A stretch of 45,167 bases of DNA from Rhodocyclaceae bacterium UBA1310 (GTDB taxonomy: Bacteria > Pseudomonadota > Gammaproteobacteria > Burkholderiales > Rhodocyclaceae): NCBI GenBank assembly GCA_002307175.1, contig DBTS01000088.1, positions 1 through 45,167 on the forward strand. The letters run 5' to 3'. Shown here piece after piece: positions 26,452 to 34,301 of this stretch (within the stretch, counting starts at the first letter, position 1; each line of letters starts with the position of its first letter). A program made the translations under genes and the position numbers. The notes below the pieces were generated by a model. It saw nothing but the letters and a program-made list of their open reading frames with translations. It made no database searches and had not been told where the DNA came from.

Positions 26452-26784
26452 TCATGCCGGCAATTCAAGCTCTCCGGCTAGACCGCAGAATTGAAACGTT
26501 TCGACCACGATGGGCGCCGGCCTGGCAAGTTCCAGATGCACGCCTGCACGGCATGCTTCGCGCCGTGCCTGCACAAGCAATTGCAGGCCCGCGGTATCCA
26601 GACGTTGAACAGTCGACAGATCCACGCTGAGGGGATTCCCGGTGTGTAATAACGCCATCAGTTCGGTTCCAAAATCCCTGATCCGCTGAATCGTCAATTC
26701 ATCCGGTGCTTTCAAAGTTCCAGCTGCCACCATGCTGCCCTTCCCGTAAAGCCGAATCATTTCAACAGCGTTAACGGTCAGCAT
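26452..26784 (-). CDS. STAS-domain protein (anti-sigma-factor-antagonist-like)
   Basis: Small single-domain protein, 110 aa, of the SpoIIAA/STAS type, generally a phosphorylation-controlled partner switch. The start at 26784 (MLTVNAVEMIRLYGKGS) is chosen because it gives a compact STAS domain; the frame runs to 26880 with an unlikely extension. The signature VDLSTVQRLDTAGLQLLVQA is present, with Thr where many family members have the phosphorylatable Ser. It is the first gene of the STAS / CheA-like / cheB series. STAS proteins encoded beside chemotaxis kinases have been seen in other bacteria, but what this one senses or binds is not deducible. Confidence 0.85.
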   Translation of the reverse strand: MLTVNAVEMIRLYGKGSMVAAGTLKAPDELTIQRIRDFGTELMALLHTGNPLSVDLSTVQRLDTAGLQLLVQARREACRAGVHLELARPAPIVVETFQFCGLAGELELPA

Positions 26785-26906
26785 GGTGTGATCTTTTGCG
26801 CGGTGAAACGCGTTTTCCCTTATGTACGGAGGCGGGACATGGTTCGACACACTCATACACAACCCGGCAGGCGGTATCATGGAAGGTCACAGCTGATCCG
26901 CCTGCC

Positions 26907-28103
26907 ATGTCCCGCACCATTCCCATCCTGCCACGCAGCAATGCCTCCAGCGGCCCGGCCCTGGCTGCACCTCCGCCACTCACCGTCTATGTGCATTTTC
27001 CATGGTGCGTGCGCAAGTGCCCGTACTGCGATTTCAATTCGCACTCGGTGCGCGATGAAGGCATTCCGGAGCAGGCCTATGTGGATACCCTCCTCGCCGA
27101 TCTGCAGGCGGCCCTGCCCGCTATCTGGGGGCGCCGCGTGCACGCCATGTTCATCGGTGGCGGCACTCCCAGCCTGCTCTCGCCAGACGCCCTGGCACGC
27201 CTGCTTGATGCGATGCGTGCCCTGTTGCCTTTCGAAGCAGATGCCGAGATCACTCTGGAGGCCAATCCCGGCACCGTGGACACTGGCCGTTTCAGCGCCT
27301 TCCGTGCCGCCGGCATCACGCGTGTTTCAGTGGGCATCCAGAGCCTCAACCCCGATCATCTGCTAGCTCTGGGACGCATTCATGACCGCACCCAAGCCAT
27401 CGCCGCGCTCGAAGCTGCAGCTACGCACTTTGCCACCTGGAACGCCGACCTGATGCATGCCCTGCCCGGCCAGACGCTGCAGCAGGCACGTGAAGACCTG
27501 GAAGCCGTACTGGCGTTTGCGCCACCGCATCTATCGAATTACCAGCTCACCCTGGAACCCAACACGCTATTTCACCGCAGCCCACCGGAACTGCCGGACC
27601 CGGATCTCGCCGCGGATATCCAGGACATGCTCGAAAGCCACCTGAGTGCGGCTGGCTACGACCATTACGAGACATCGGCCTTTGCCCGCCCGGGCCATCG
27701 CTGCCGGCACAATCTGAATTACTGGCGTTACGGCGACTATCTGGGAATCGGCGCCGGTGCCCACGGCAAACTCAGCGATCACACCGGCATTCACCGCCAG
27801 ATGCGCCACAAACATCCCGCCACCTACCTGGAACGCGGCTCGCTGGGTGATTTCATCCAGGAACAGCATGACGTCAGGGAAGACGAACGCCCCTTCGAAT
27901 TCATGATGAATGCGCTGCGCCTGACGGAAGGCGTACCGCTGACGCTTTTTCAGGAGCGCACCGGTCTACCACTGGAAAGAATCGAAGCTCCGCTGATCAG
28001 GGCACGCCAGGATGGGCTGCTGCAGATTGAGGATGGCACCCTGCGCCCAACCCTGCTCGGTCAGCGCTTTCTCAATGATCTGCTGGAACGTTTTCTGGCA
28101 TAG
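26907..28103 (+). CDS. hemW: Radical SAM family heme chaperone HemW
   Basis: Heme-binding radical SAM protein thought to deliver heme to membrane respiratory proteins, historically annotated as coproporphyrinogen III oxidase-like, 398 aa. The start at 26907 (MSRTIPILPRSN) gives a normal length. The radical SAM Cys triad is CVRKCPYCDFNSHS, preceded by LTVYVHFPWC. GGGTPSLLSP and VSVGIQSLN are the next two conserved blocks, and the C-terminal HemN-like domain contains NYWRYGDYLGIGAGAHGKL and PFEFMMNALRLTEG. The CxxxCxxC plus following Phe, not Cys, fits HemW and not true HemN. It diverges from the STAS gene. Confidence 0.94.
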   Translation: MSRTIPILPRSNASSGPALAAPPPLTVYVHFPWCVRKCPYCDFNSHSVRDEGIPEQAYVDTLLADLQAALPAIWGRRVHAMFIGGGTPSLLSPDALARLLDAMRALLPFEADAEITLEANPGTVDTGRFSAFRAAGITRVSVGIQSLNPDHLLALGRIHDRTQAIAALEAAATHFATWNADLMHALPGQTLQQAREDLEAVLAFAPPHLSNYQLTLEPNTLFHRSPPELPDPDLAADIQDMLESHLSAAGYDHYETSAFARPGHRCRHNLNYWRYGDYLGIGAGAHGKLSDHTGIHRQMRHKHPATYLERGSLGDFIQEQHDVREDERPFEFMMNALRLTEGVPLTLFQERTGLPLERIEAPLIRARQDGLLQIEDGTLRPTLLGQRFLNDLLERFLA

Positions 28104-28135
28104 TGGCCACCCAATTCAGGCAATTTTCAGACCCC

Positions 28136-28621
28136 ATGGAAGAAATGAACGATTCCGCGTTTGCGACACGCGATTACCGCCCCACTGATGCCGCAGCGCT
28201 GGCAGGCATTTATCGCGACGCAATACTGGACACAGCCGGCAGTGTTTATTCGGCCGCGCAATGCGCAGCCTGGGCTGCTGCGGCTGACGATAGCGCGGCC
28301 TGGGAAAAACGCCTGCAGGAAGCCTGGGTACGCGTAGCCTGTGATGTGGATGGCGGCATCGTCGGTTTCGGCGGCATTCTCGTACCTGGCCATGTCGATC
28401 TGTTGTTTACCGCACCGGGCTGCAATCGCCGTGGCGTCGCCAGCCTGATACTCACGGATCTGCTCGATCTTGCAGCCGCAATGGGCGCCAAAAAGATCAC
28501 TGTAGACGCCAGTGAGCCAGCCCGTAGCTTCTTCGAGAGACACGGTTTCAAGCTGCTGGGCAGCGGGGAACAAAGCCATGGCGAGCAGCGTCTGGCGTGT
28601 CATCATCTCGTGCGTGGCTAA
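28136..28621 (+). CDS. GNAT-family N-acetyltransferase
   Basis: Acetyl-CoA-dependent acetyltransferase of unknown substrate, 161 aa from ATG 28136; the frame also permits GTG 28103, which overlaps the hemW stop, and ATG 28145. The GNAT fold shows as ATRDYRPTDAAALAGIYRDAI at the start, VGFGGILVPGHVDLLFTAPG leading into the acetyl-CoA loop CNRRGVASLILTDLLDLA, and SEPARSFFERHGFKLLG near the end. This resembles PhnO/ElaA-like small acetyltransferases that follow a Tyr-poor variant. It follows hemW closely and may be cotranscribed. Confidence 0.85.
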   Translation: MEEMNDSAFATRDYRPTDAAALAGIYRDAILDTAGSVYSAAQCAAWAAAADDSAAWEKRLQEAWVRVACDVDGGIVGFGGILVPGHVDLLFTAPGCNRRGVASLILTDLLDLAAAMGAKKITVDASEPARSFFERHGFKLLGSGEQSHGEQRLACHHLVRG

Positions 28622-28654
28622 GGTATCCATCCGGCGCAGCAAACTGACAGAGGA

Positions 28655-29506
28655 TCAGTGCAGCACCAGATCGCTGATGAGGAGTTCAGCCCAGGCTTCC
28701 GGCGCGTCATAACGGCGCTCCGGCCAGGCTTTTTTGCGGCACACCGGATTGGGCTTGCCAGCCATATCCGTGCTGCTGCAAGCCTGGATATAGAGACCCG
28801 CCTTGAAATAGCAGGCACCCACAATAGAAGCCGCATCCAGCTGTGCAACAACAGTGCGCTCGGCGCCACTCTGCAGATTGTGGTAATTCACCTCAAGCCG
28901 CCCGTGTTCGGCGCGCACCGTAATCTGCATGGTCTGCCCCAGTACATATGCCGCATCCAGCAAGTCATGTTGTGCGGCGTTATTCACAGAGACCTCGACA
29001 CGCCCCGTATCGTGCTCGCCATTGGCGTCCGGAGGCCCGACATACTTGATCATCAGATTGTCGTTGCGGGCATCGTGGATCTGCCCGATGGCCACTTCCG
29101 GTTTCGCCGTGGTCGTATGCAACAGGCTCTGGCGTATGTCCATGCGGCGTGTGGCGGCAAGACAATCCCAGGCCGCGGGTATTCGCGGCCCAGCCATCTC
29201 GCGCAGCTCGCTACGCGCAAAGGCGGTGGCATCACTGGTTCGCGCTCCACCGGCTGGCACACGAAAGACAATCCCCTGCGGAGTTCTCCTGAACCAGGGA
29301 ATATTCTCGTACCCGGCGAGCTTCGTCACTTCATCGGCCTTGCCATCCTGATCGTTATCCACAGGCAGGGTCAGTTTCCAGTCATGCAGAGGATCATTCT
29401 GCAAGGGAATTTCCGCACAAGCCAGGCTTGCCCAGAGCCAAAACCCAAGGCCCAAAAACTTGCTACAAACTATGCCCGGAGTTTCACGCCGGCCTGTGGA
29501 TATCAT
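28655..29506 (-). CDS. Polysaccharide lyase family 7 (alginate lyase)
   Basis: Secreted lyase cleaving alginate or a related uronan by beta-elimination, 283 aa. The start at 29506 overlaps the stop of the upstream cupin gene in an ATGA junction and yields a signal peptide ending WASLACA-EIPLQ; an 11-residue longer frame starts at 29539. PL7 signatures are present: ARSELREM, the catalytic-groove QIHDARND, and YFKAGLYIQA (usual form YFKAGxYxQ). Three Cys in the C-terminal third suggest disulfides. With the pectinase upstream it points to a plant- or algal-polysaccharide lifestyle. Exact substrate (M- or G-rich alginate, or polyglucuronate) is not resolved. Confidence 0.88.
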   Translation of the reverse strand: MISTGRRETPGIVCSKFLGLGFWLWASLACAEIPLQNDPLHDWKLTLPVDNDQDGKADEVTKLAGYENIPWFRRTPQGIVFRVPAGGARTSDATAFARSELREMAGPRIPAAWDCLAATRRMDIRQSLLHTTTAKPEVAIGQIHDARNDNLMIKYVGPPDANGEHDTGRVEVSVNNAAQHDLLDAAYVLGQTMQITVRAEHGRLEVNYHNLQSGAERTVVAQLDAASIVGACYFKAGLYIQACSSTDMAGKPNPVCRKKAWPERRYDAPEAWAELLISDLVLH

Positions 29507-29832
29507 GATGATTCGGGCACGCAGAAGATTGCCAGCCACACGGTGCGCGCTGCCGTTTCGGCGACACGATGGCGACAGTGCGCCGGAATCAGCAGACTGT
29601 CACCGCTGCCCAGAGCCACCCGGCGGCCATCCGCATATTCAATGCTGCCTGCCCCCTGCAACACCAGCACCCATTCATCTTCAGGCTGCTCGTACCAGAA
29701 TCCGGGCGGGCTGATCTGGCCGTCGGAAATGATGCGTTCGACACGCAGATCCGCACGTGCCAGAAGCACCTGAAGATGCTCTGAGGATCCTGCTGCAGGC
29801 AGCGCAGCGAGAAGATTGTGGACTTCATGCAT
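29503..29832 (-). CDS. Cupin-domain protein
   Basis: Single-domain cupin, 109 aa. The conserved strands read FWYEQPEDEWVLVLQGAGSIEY and GDSLLIPAHCRHRV, giving the usual metal-binding Glu and His positions. Small cupins of this type may isomerise or bind unsaturated uronic acids or phosphates, or simply bind a ligand. It overlaps the PL7 lyase by 4 bp, so the two are translationally coupled, which suggests a role in handling lyase products. The N-terminus MHEVHNLLAALPAA is consistent with a cytoplasmic protein. Confidence 0.82.
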   Translation of the reverse strand: MHEVHNLLAALPAAGSSEHLQVLLARADLRVERIISDGQISPPGFWYEQPEDEWVLVLQGAGSIEYADGRRVALGSGDSLLIPAHCRHRVAETAARTVWLAIFCVPESS

Positions 29833-29852
29833 GCTTGCCGCCCCTGGGACTA

Positions 29853-29861
29853 TGTGGATAA
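29853..29861 (-). promoter_or_regulatory. Consensus DnaA box upstream of the cupin gene
   Basis: TGTGGATAA (complement TTATCCACA) is a perfect 9-mer DnaA box in the 133-bp gap between the cupin gene and parB. Its biological role is unknown; single boxes also occur by chance. Confidence 0.5.
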
Positions 29862-29924
29862 GCTTTGGACAAATCCTGAATAAGTCAGGGATAAGTTGTG
29901 GAGGAAATATACCCTTCCCCTGCT

Positions 29925-29965
29925 GTGACGAGGCATCCCCGATATGATCAGGGATGCCTCGTCAC
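29925..29965 (-). terminator. 15-bp perfect hairpin abutting the parB stop codon
   Basis: GTGACGAGGCATCCC (29925-29939) pairs perfectly with GGGATGCCTCGTCAC (29951-29965) around an 11-nt loop. It begins at the base next to the parB stop codon. No T-tract follows on the minus strand, so it may protect the mRNA 3' end or act as a non-canonical terminator. Confidence 0.6.
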
Positions 29966-30826
29966 TTATCCACCGATGCGCGTGATGAGGCCATCCAGCT
30001 GGTCCAGACTCGCGAATTCAATCACCAGAGTCCCTGCACCTTTCTTGTTGGCCTTGATATTGACCACTGCACCGATCTTGTCGGAAAGCTCTTCCTGCAG
30101 GCGCAGCACATCACGATCCGCATCCGGTTTGGCCTTCCGGCTGTCTTCCTGGGGCTTGAGGCGATGATTCACAAGCTTTTCCGTTTCGCGCACGGAAAGC
30201 CGTTTGGCAATCACCTGGTTGGCAACCAGGATCTGATCTGCCGGCTCGAGCGACAGCAGACTGCGCGCATGACCCATCTCGATATCCCCTGCCATCAGGA
30301 ATTCCTGCACCGGTTTGGGCAGATTCAGAAGGCGCAGCAGATTCGACGTGGCCGGACGCGACCGCCCCACAGCATCCGCAGCCTGCTGGTGAGTCATGCC
30401 AAATTCGTCGATAAGCCGTTGAATACCTGTGGCTTCTTCAAGCGGATTGAGATCTTCACGCTGGATGTTTTCAATCAGCGACATGGCCAGCGCAGCTTCA
30501 TCCGGAATTTCCCGGACGATCACCGGCACCTCGGTCAGTTCGGCAATCTGTGCAGCCCGCCAGCGGCGTTCCCCGGCAATGATCTCGTGACGACCTGCCC
30601 CGATGGGGCGCACGATGATCGGCTGCATCAGCCCCTGGGCACGGATAGAAGCCGCCAGTTCCTCAAGGGAGCCGGCATCCATGCGCGTACGCGGCTGGTA
30701 TTTGCCCGGCTGCAGGAGCCCGACCGCGAGTGTGGTCAGATTGCTGGAGTCCGTTGGCGTCGTGGCGTCCGTGCCGAGGAGTGCTTCCAGGCCACGGCCG
30801 AGGCCTTTCATTTTTGGAGGCGTCAT
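29966..30826 (-). CDS. parB: Chromosome-partitioning protein ParB
   Basis: CTPase that binds parS and spreads along origin-proximal DNA to drive segregation, 286 aa. The N-terminal region has the LQPGKYQPRTRMD box and the CTP/arginine-rich patch IIAGERRWRAAQIA. A helix-turn-helix follows (MTHQQAADAVGRSRPATSNLLRLLNLP), then the C-terminal dimerisation domain (TLVIEFASLDQLDGLITRI). The N-terminus MTPPKMKGLGRGLEALLG is the ParA-interacting motif. It starts 13 bp after the parA stop. Two parS-like palindromes lie 3.4 and 4.2 kb upstream. Confidence 0.96.
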   Translation of the reverse strand: MTPPKMKGLGRGLEALLGTDATTPTDSSNLTTLAVGLLQPGKYQPRTRMDAGSLEELAASIRAQGLMQPIIVRPIGAGRHEIIAGERRWRAAQIAELTEVPVIVREIPDEAALAMSLIENIQREDLNPLEEATGIQRLIDEFGMTHQQAADAVGRSRPATSNLLRLLNLPKPVQEFLMAGDIEMGHARSLLSLEPADQILVANQVIAKRLSVRETEKLVNHRLKPQEDSRKAKPDADRDVLRLQEELSDKIGAVVNIKANKKGAGTLVIEFASLDQLDGLITRIGG

Positions 30827-30839
30827 GTTTTCAGTTCAC

Positions 30840-31610
30840 TCAGAGAGTCTTGATCCGGTCGATCATTTCGGCAGCAAACGAAAGGTAGCCCAGCGCCCCC
30901 TTCGACATGGGGTCAAAAACCACACCGGGCAATCCATGCGAAGGTGCTTCAGCCAGACGCACATTGCGCGGGATGATGGCATTGAAAACCTTGCCGCCAA
31001 AGTGTGCTTCGAGCTGTGCGGAAACCTGTTGCGACAGGGTGCTGCGCGGATCGAACATGACACGCAGCAAACCGATGATCTTGAGATCGCGGTTGAGCTT
31101 GCCGTGTACCTGCTTGATCGTGGCGACCAGATCGGAAAGCCCTTCCAGTGCGTAGTACTCGCACTGCATCGGGATCACCACACCGTGGGCGGCACACAGA
31201 CCATTCAGGGTCAGCATTGAGAGGCTTGGCGGGCAATCGATCAGGATGAAATCGTAATTCGCATCCACCAGCGCCAGGGCTTCCTTGAGGCGCCCTTCAC
31301 GGTTATCCACCTGCACCAGTTCGACTTCGGCACCGGCCAGTTCGCGGTTTGCCGCGAGGACATCAAAAGCACCGGCTTCCGAGAATACACGGGCCTCGGT
31401 GACCGAAGCCTGACCGATCAGGACTTGATACACAGTGCCCGGCACAGAGCGCTTGTCAATTCCGGAACCCATTGTGGCGTTTCCCTGTGGATCCAGATCC
31501 ACAAGAAGAACGCGCTGTCCATGCTTGACCAGTGCAGCGGCAAGATTGACGGTGGTGGTGGTCTTGCCTACGCCACCTTTCTGATTGGCAACAGCGAATA
31601 TGCGAGCCAT
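30840..31610 (-). CDS. parA: Chromosome-partitioning ATPase ParA
   Basis: Walker-type ATPase that moves ParB-parS complexes over the nucleoid, 256 aa. The deviant Walker A motif KGGVGKTTTTVNLAAAL opens the protein at residue about 11, with the signature Lys. The second conserved block is LIDCPPSLSMLTLNGL, and PRNVRLAEAPSHGLPG is the usual ParA C-terminal motif. Its short N-terminus, without an HTH domain, places it in the chromosomal (Soj-like) class. It follows rsmG after only 3 bp and precedes parB. Confidence 0.96.
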   Translation of the reverse strand: MARIFAVANQKGGVGKTTTTVNLAAALVKHGQRVLLVDLDPQGNATMGSGIDKRSVPGTVYQVLIGQASVTEARVFSEAGAFDVLAANRELAGAEVELVQVDNREGRLKEALALVDANYDFILIDCPPSLSMLTLNGLCAAHGVVIPMQCEYYALEGLSDLVATIKQVHGKLNRDLKIIGLLRVMFDPRSTLSQQVSAQLEAHFGGKVFNAIIPRNVRLAEAPSHGLPGVVFDPMSKGALGYLSFAAEMIDRIKTL

Positions 31611-31613
31611 GGT

Positions 31614-32237
31614 TCAGGTCCGGGAAATAAACAGAAGATGTCGTTCTGCATCGACACCAGGAACATGCAGACGATGGGTGTTGCGCAAGGTAAACGCCTT
31701 GGGCATTGCGGCGAGTTCCTCCTGAGGATACACGCCCTTCATTGCCAGCCAAAGACCGTCTGGTCCGGCGAGATGCTCGGTAAGCGTGACGAAATCCTCG
31801 ATACTCGCAAATGCCCGCGAAATCACCGCAGGAAAAAGCTCGGCGGGCTTCAGGTTTTCGACACGCAGATTGTGTACGGTGAGATTGGGAAGGCCCAGTT
31901 CGATACGCACCTGCTGCAGGAAACTGGCTTTCTTGCCAACAGTTTCAACCAGTGTCACCGCCATCTGCGGGCGGCATATCGCCAGCGGAATACCCGGCAG
32001 CCCCCCGCCACTACCAATATCCGCAATTGCCGGAAAATCGACATGGGGCAATATTGCCAGAGAATCCAGCAGATGCAGATCGACCATCGCGTTTTCATCG
32101 CGGATAGCGCTAAGGTTGTAGACCTTGTTCCACTTCATCAACAGGGCACCATAGGCCAGGAGCCGTTCCTGTGTCGCTGCATCCAGCGATAGACCCAGTT
32201 TGGCAATACCTTGTGCCAGACGTTCGGCTGCACTCAT
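31614..32237 (-). CDS. rsmG: 16S rRNA (guanine-N7)-methyltransferase RsmG
   Basis: Methylates G527 of 16S rRNA, 207 aa, also called GidB. The SAM-binding loop is IADIGSGGGLPGIPLAI, preceded by KVYNLSAIRDENAMVDLHLLDSL and followed by LVETVGKKASFL. The later FPAVISRAFASIEDFV is also conserved. Its ATG overlaps the mnmG stop by 4 bp, so translation is probably coupled. The mnmG-rsmG-parA-parB order is classical for origin regions. Confidence 0.96.
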   Translation of the reverse strand: MSAAERLAQGIAKLGLSLDAATQERLLAYGALLMKWNKVYNLSAIRDENAMVDLHLLDSLAILPHVDFPAIADIGSGGGLPGIPLAICRPQMAVTLVETVGKKASFLQQVRIELGLPNLTVHNLRVENLKPAELFPAVISRAFASIEDFVTLTEHLAGPDGLWLAMKGVYPQEELAAMPKAFTLRNTHRLHVPGVDAERHLLFISRT

Positions 32238-34141
32238 GCGCCATCCTCCGTATGCGCAGCGCGCTGATATTCACGTTTTTTCAAATGCACCAGCAATAGG
32301 GCAATCGCTGCCGGCGTCACACCCTGGATTCGGGACGCCTGCCCAAGTGTTTCCGGGCGATGCTGGGCGAGCTTTTGCTGCACCTCGCGCGACAGACCGA
32401 CAACTTGTGAATAATCAAGGTCTGCCGGCAGAGCGCGTGTTTCCTGCCCGCTCAGACGCTCCACTTCATCGCGCTGACGCTCGATATATCCCTGGTAACG
32501 CGCAGAAATCTCTACCTGCTCAACCACCTGGGGGTCAATCGCGGGATCTTGCGGCGCTGTGGATAACTCCATCAGGCGCGCATAAGTCATCCCAGGGCGG
32601 CGCAGGAGATCAAAGAAACGGTATTCGCGTTCGAGTTCCTGACCAAAAATCGCCTGTGCCTCGCCTGCCACCAACTTGTGCGGCACCGCCCAGGTAACCC
32701 GCAAACGGGCGGTTTCGTGCTCGATGGCGTCACGTTTAGCGCTAAATTCGGCCCAGCGTTGATCGTCGACAAGACCCAGTTGCCTGCCCTGCTCGGTCAG
32801 ACGCAGATCCGCGTTGTCCTCCCGCAGCGACAGACGATATTCAGCGCGCGAGGTAAACATCCGGTACGGCTCGGTGACACCCAGGGTGATCAGATCATCG
32901 ACCATCACCCCGATATAGCTTTCTGCCCGCGACGGACACCAGGCCGCCTTGCCCTGCGCTTTCAGCGCAGCATTCACACCTGCCAGCAAGCCTTGCGCAG
33001 CGGCCTCTTCATAACCTGTCGTACCGTTGATCTGGCCAGCAAAGAAGAGACCTTCGATGGTCTTGGTTTCAAAGCTGCTCTTGAGATTGCGCGGATCAAA
33101 GAAATCATATTCGATGGCATAGCCAGGCCGCAGGATGTGGGCGTTCTCAAGACCCTTGATGCTATGCACGATCGCCAGTTGCACATCGTAAGGCAGCGAG
33201 GTGGAGATCCCGTTCGGATAGATCTCGTGCGTCGTCAGACCTTCCGGTTCGAGGAATACATGGTGACTGTCGCGACCGGCAAAACGGTGAATCTTGTCTT
33301 CGATGGAAGGGCAGTAACGTGGCCCGACACCTTCGATCACGCCCGTATACATCGGCGAGCGATCCAGGTTGGCACGGATGATATCGTGGGTCTGCTCATT
33401 GGTATGCGTCACCCAGCACGGCAACTGGGCCGGGTGCTGGGAGACATTCCCAAGAAAGGAAAACACAGGCATCGGATCATCGCTATGCTGCTGCTGCATC
33501 ACCTCAAAGTTGATTGTCTTGCCATCCAGACGCGGTGGCGTTCCTGTCTTGAGACGCCCAGCCGGCAGAGACAGTTCACGCAGACGCTGTGACAGGGTAA
33601 TCGCCGGCGGGTCCCCGGCACGACCACCGGAATAGTGTTCCAGCCCTACATGGATCAGGCCATTCAGGAAGGTTCCCGCGGTCAGCACCACGGTGGCAGC
33701 CTCAAACCGCAGACCAATCTGGGTCACCACACCCGTGACGCGATCACCAGACAGCGTGAGATCATCCACAGCCTGCTGAAACAGTGTCAGATTGGTCTGG
33801 TTTTCAAGGCGACGGCGGATAGCTGCCTTGTACAGAATACGATCTGCCTGCGCGCGCGTGGCACGTACTGCCGGCCCTTTGCTGGCATTCAGGATGCGAA
33901 ACTGGATACCGGCTTCGTCGGTTGCCTGGGCCATGGCACCACCCAGCGCATCAACTTCCTTGACCAGATGCCCTTTGCCAATTCCCCCAATGGAAGGATT
34001 GCAGCTCATCTGACCGAGCGTCTCGATATTATGGGTAAGCAACAGGGTTTTGCAGCCAGTGCGGGCAGCAGCTAACGCGGCTTCGGTACCAGCGTGACCG
34101 CCACCGACCACAATGACATCGAAGCGTTCAGGATGGAGCAT
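32234..34141 (-). CDS. mnmG: tRNA uridine-5-carboxymethylaminomethyl modification enzyme MnmG (GidA)
   Basis: FAD enzyme that with MnmE modifies the wobble uridine of several tRNAs, 635 aa. The FAD-binding motif VVGGGHAGTEAALAAARTG is at the N-terminus and the conserved MSCNPSIGGIGKGHLVKE follows. LKTGTPPRLDGKTINF and the C-terminal helical tRNA-binding region (LSREVQQKLAQHRPETLGQASRIQGVTPAAI) are intact. The ATG at 34141 begins MLHPERFDVIVVGGG. It is separated from its partner mnmE by a hypothetical gene and a TSUP permease gene. Confidence 0.97.
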   Translation of the reverse strand: MLHPERFDVIVVGGGHAGTEAALAAARTGCKTLLLTHNIETLGQMSCNPSIGGIGKGHLVKEVDALGGAMAQATDEAGIQFRILNASKGPAVRATRAQADRILYKAAIRRRLENQTNLTLFQQAVDDLTLSGDRVTGVVTQIGLRFEAATVVLTAGTFLNGLIHVGLEHYSGGRAGDPPAITLSQRLRELSLPAGRLKTGTPPRLDGKTINFEVMQQQHSDDPMPVFSFLGNVSQHPAQLPCWVTHTNEQTHDIIRANLDRSPMYTGVIEGVGPRYCPSIEDKIHRFAGRDSHHVFLEPEGLTTHEIYPNGISTSLPYDVQLAIVHSIKGLENAHILRPGYAIEYDFFDPRNLKSSFETKTIEGLFFAGQINGTTGYEEAAAQGLLAGVNAALKAQGKAAWCPSRAESYIGVMVDDLITLGVTEPYRMFTSRAEYRLSLREDNADLRLTEQGRQLGLVDDQRWAEFSAKRDAIEHETARLRVTWAVPHKLVAGEAQAIFGQELEREYRFFDLLRRPGMTYARLMELSTAPQDPAIDPQVVEQVEISARYQGYIERQRDEVERLSGQETRALPADLDYSQVVGLSREVQQKLAQHRPETLGQASRIQGVTPAAIALLLVHLKKREYQRAAHTEDGA

Positions 34142-34212
34142 TGGTCATTAAAGAACGGAAAAACGAAGGGGCAATGATACGCTGCACAAACTTTCGAGCC
34201 TAGTGGATAGCC

Positions 34213-34221
34213 TGTGAATAA
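34213..34221 (-). promoter_or_regulatory. Near-consensus DnaA box upstream of mnmG
   Basis: TGTGAATAA differs from TGTGGATAA by one base. It lies 72 bp upstream of the mnmG start, between mnmG and parS. DnaA control of mnmG (gidA) promoters is known in enteric bacteria; here it is only suggested. Confidence 0.4.
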
Positions 34222-34253
34222 GTTGTGGGTAGATCTGTATAAGTTCTCAAAAA

Positions 34254-34295
34254 CAAAACAGTCGGTTGTTTCACGTGAAACAACCGACTGTTTTG
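34254..34295. promoter_or_regulatory. Consensus parS centred in a perfect 42-bp palindrome
   Basis: The core TGTTTCACGTGAAACA (34267-34282) is identical to the canonical chromosomal parS. Perfect dyad symmetry extends 13 bp further on each side, from CAAAACAGTCGGT to ACCGACTGTTTTG, so the arms are 21 bp each. Read on the minus strand it starts 6 bp after the TSUP stop codon and is followed by TTTTGTTTTTGAG. The same bases therefore also form a rho-independent terminator for that gene. Confidence 0.92.
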
Positions 34296-34301
34296 AGCTG
34301 C

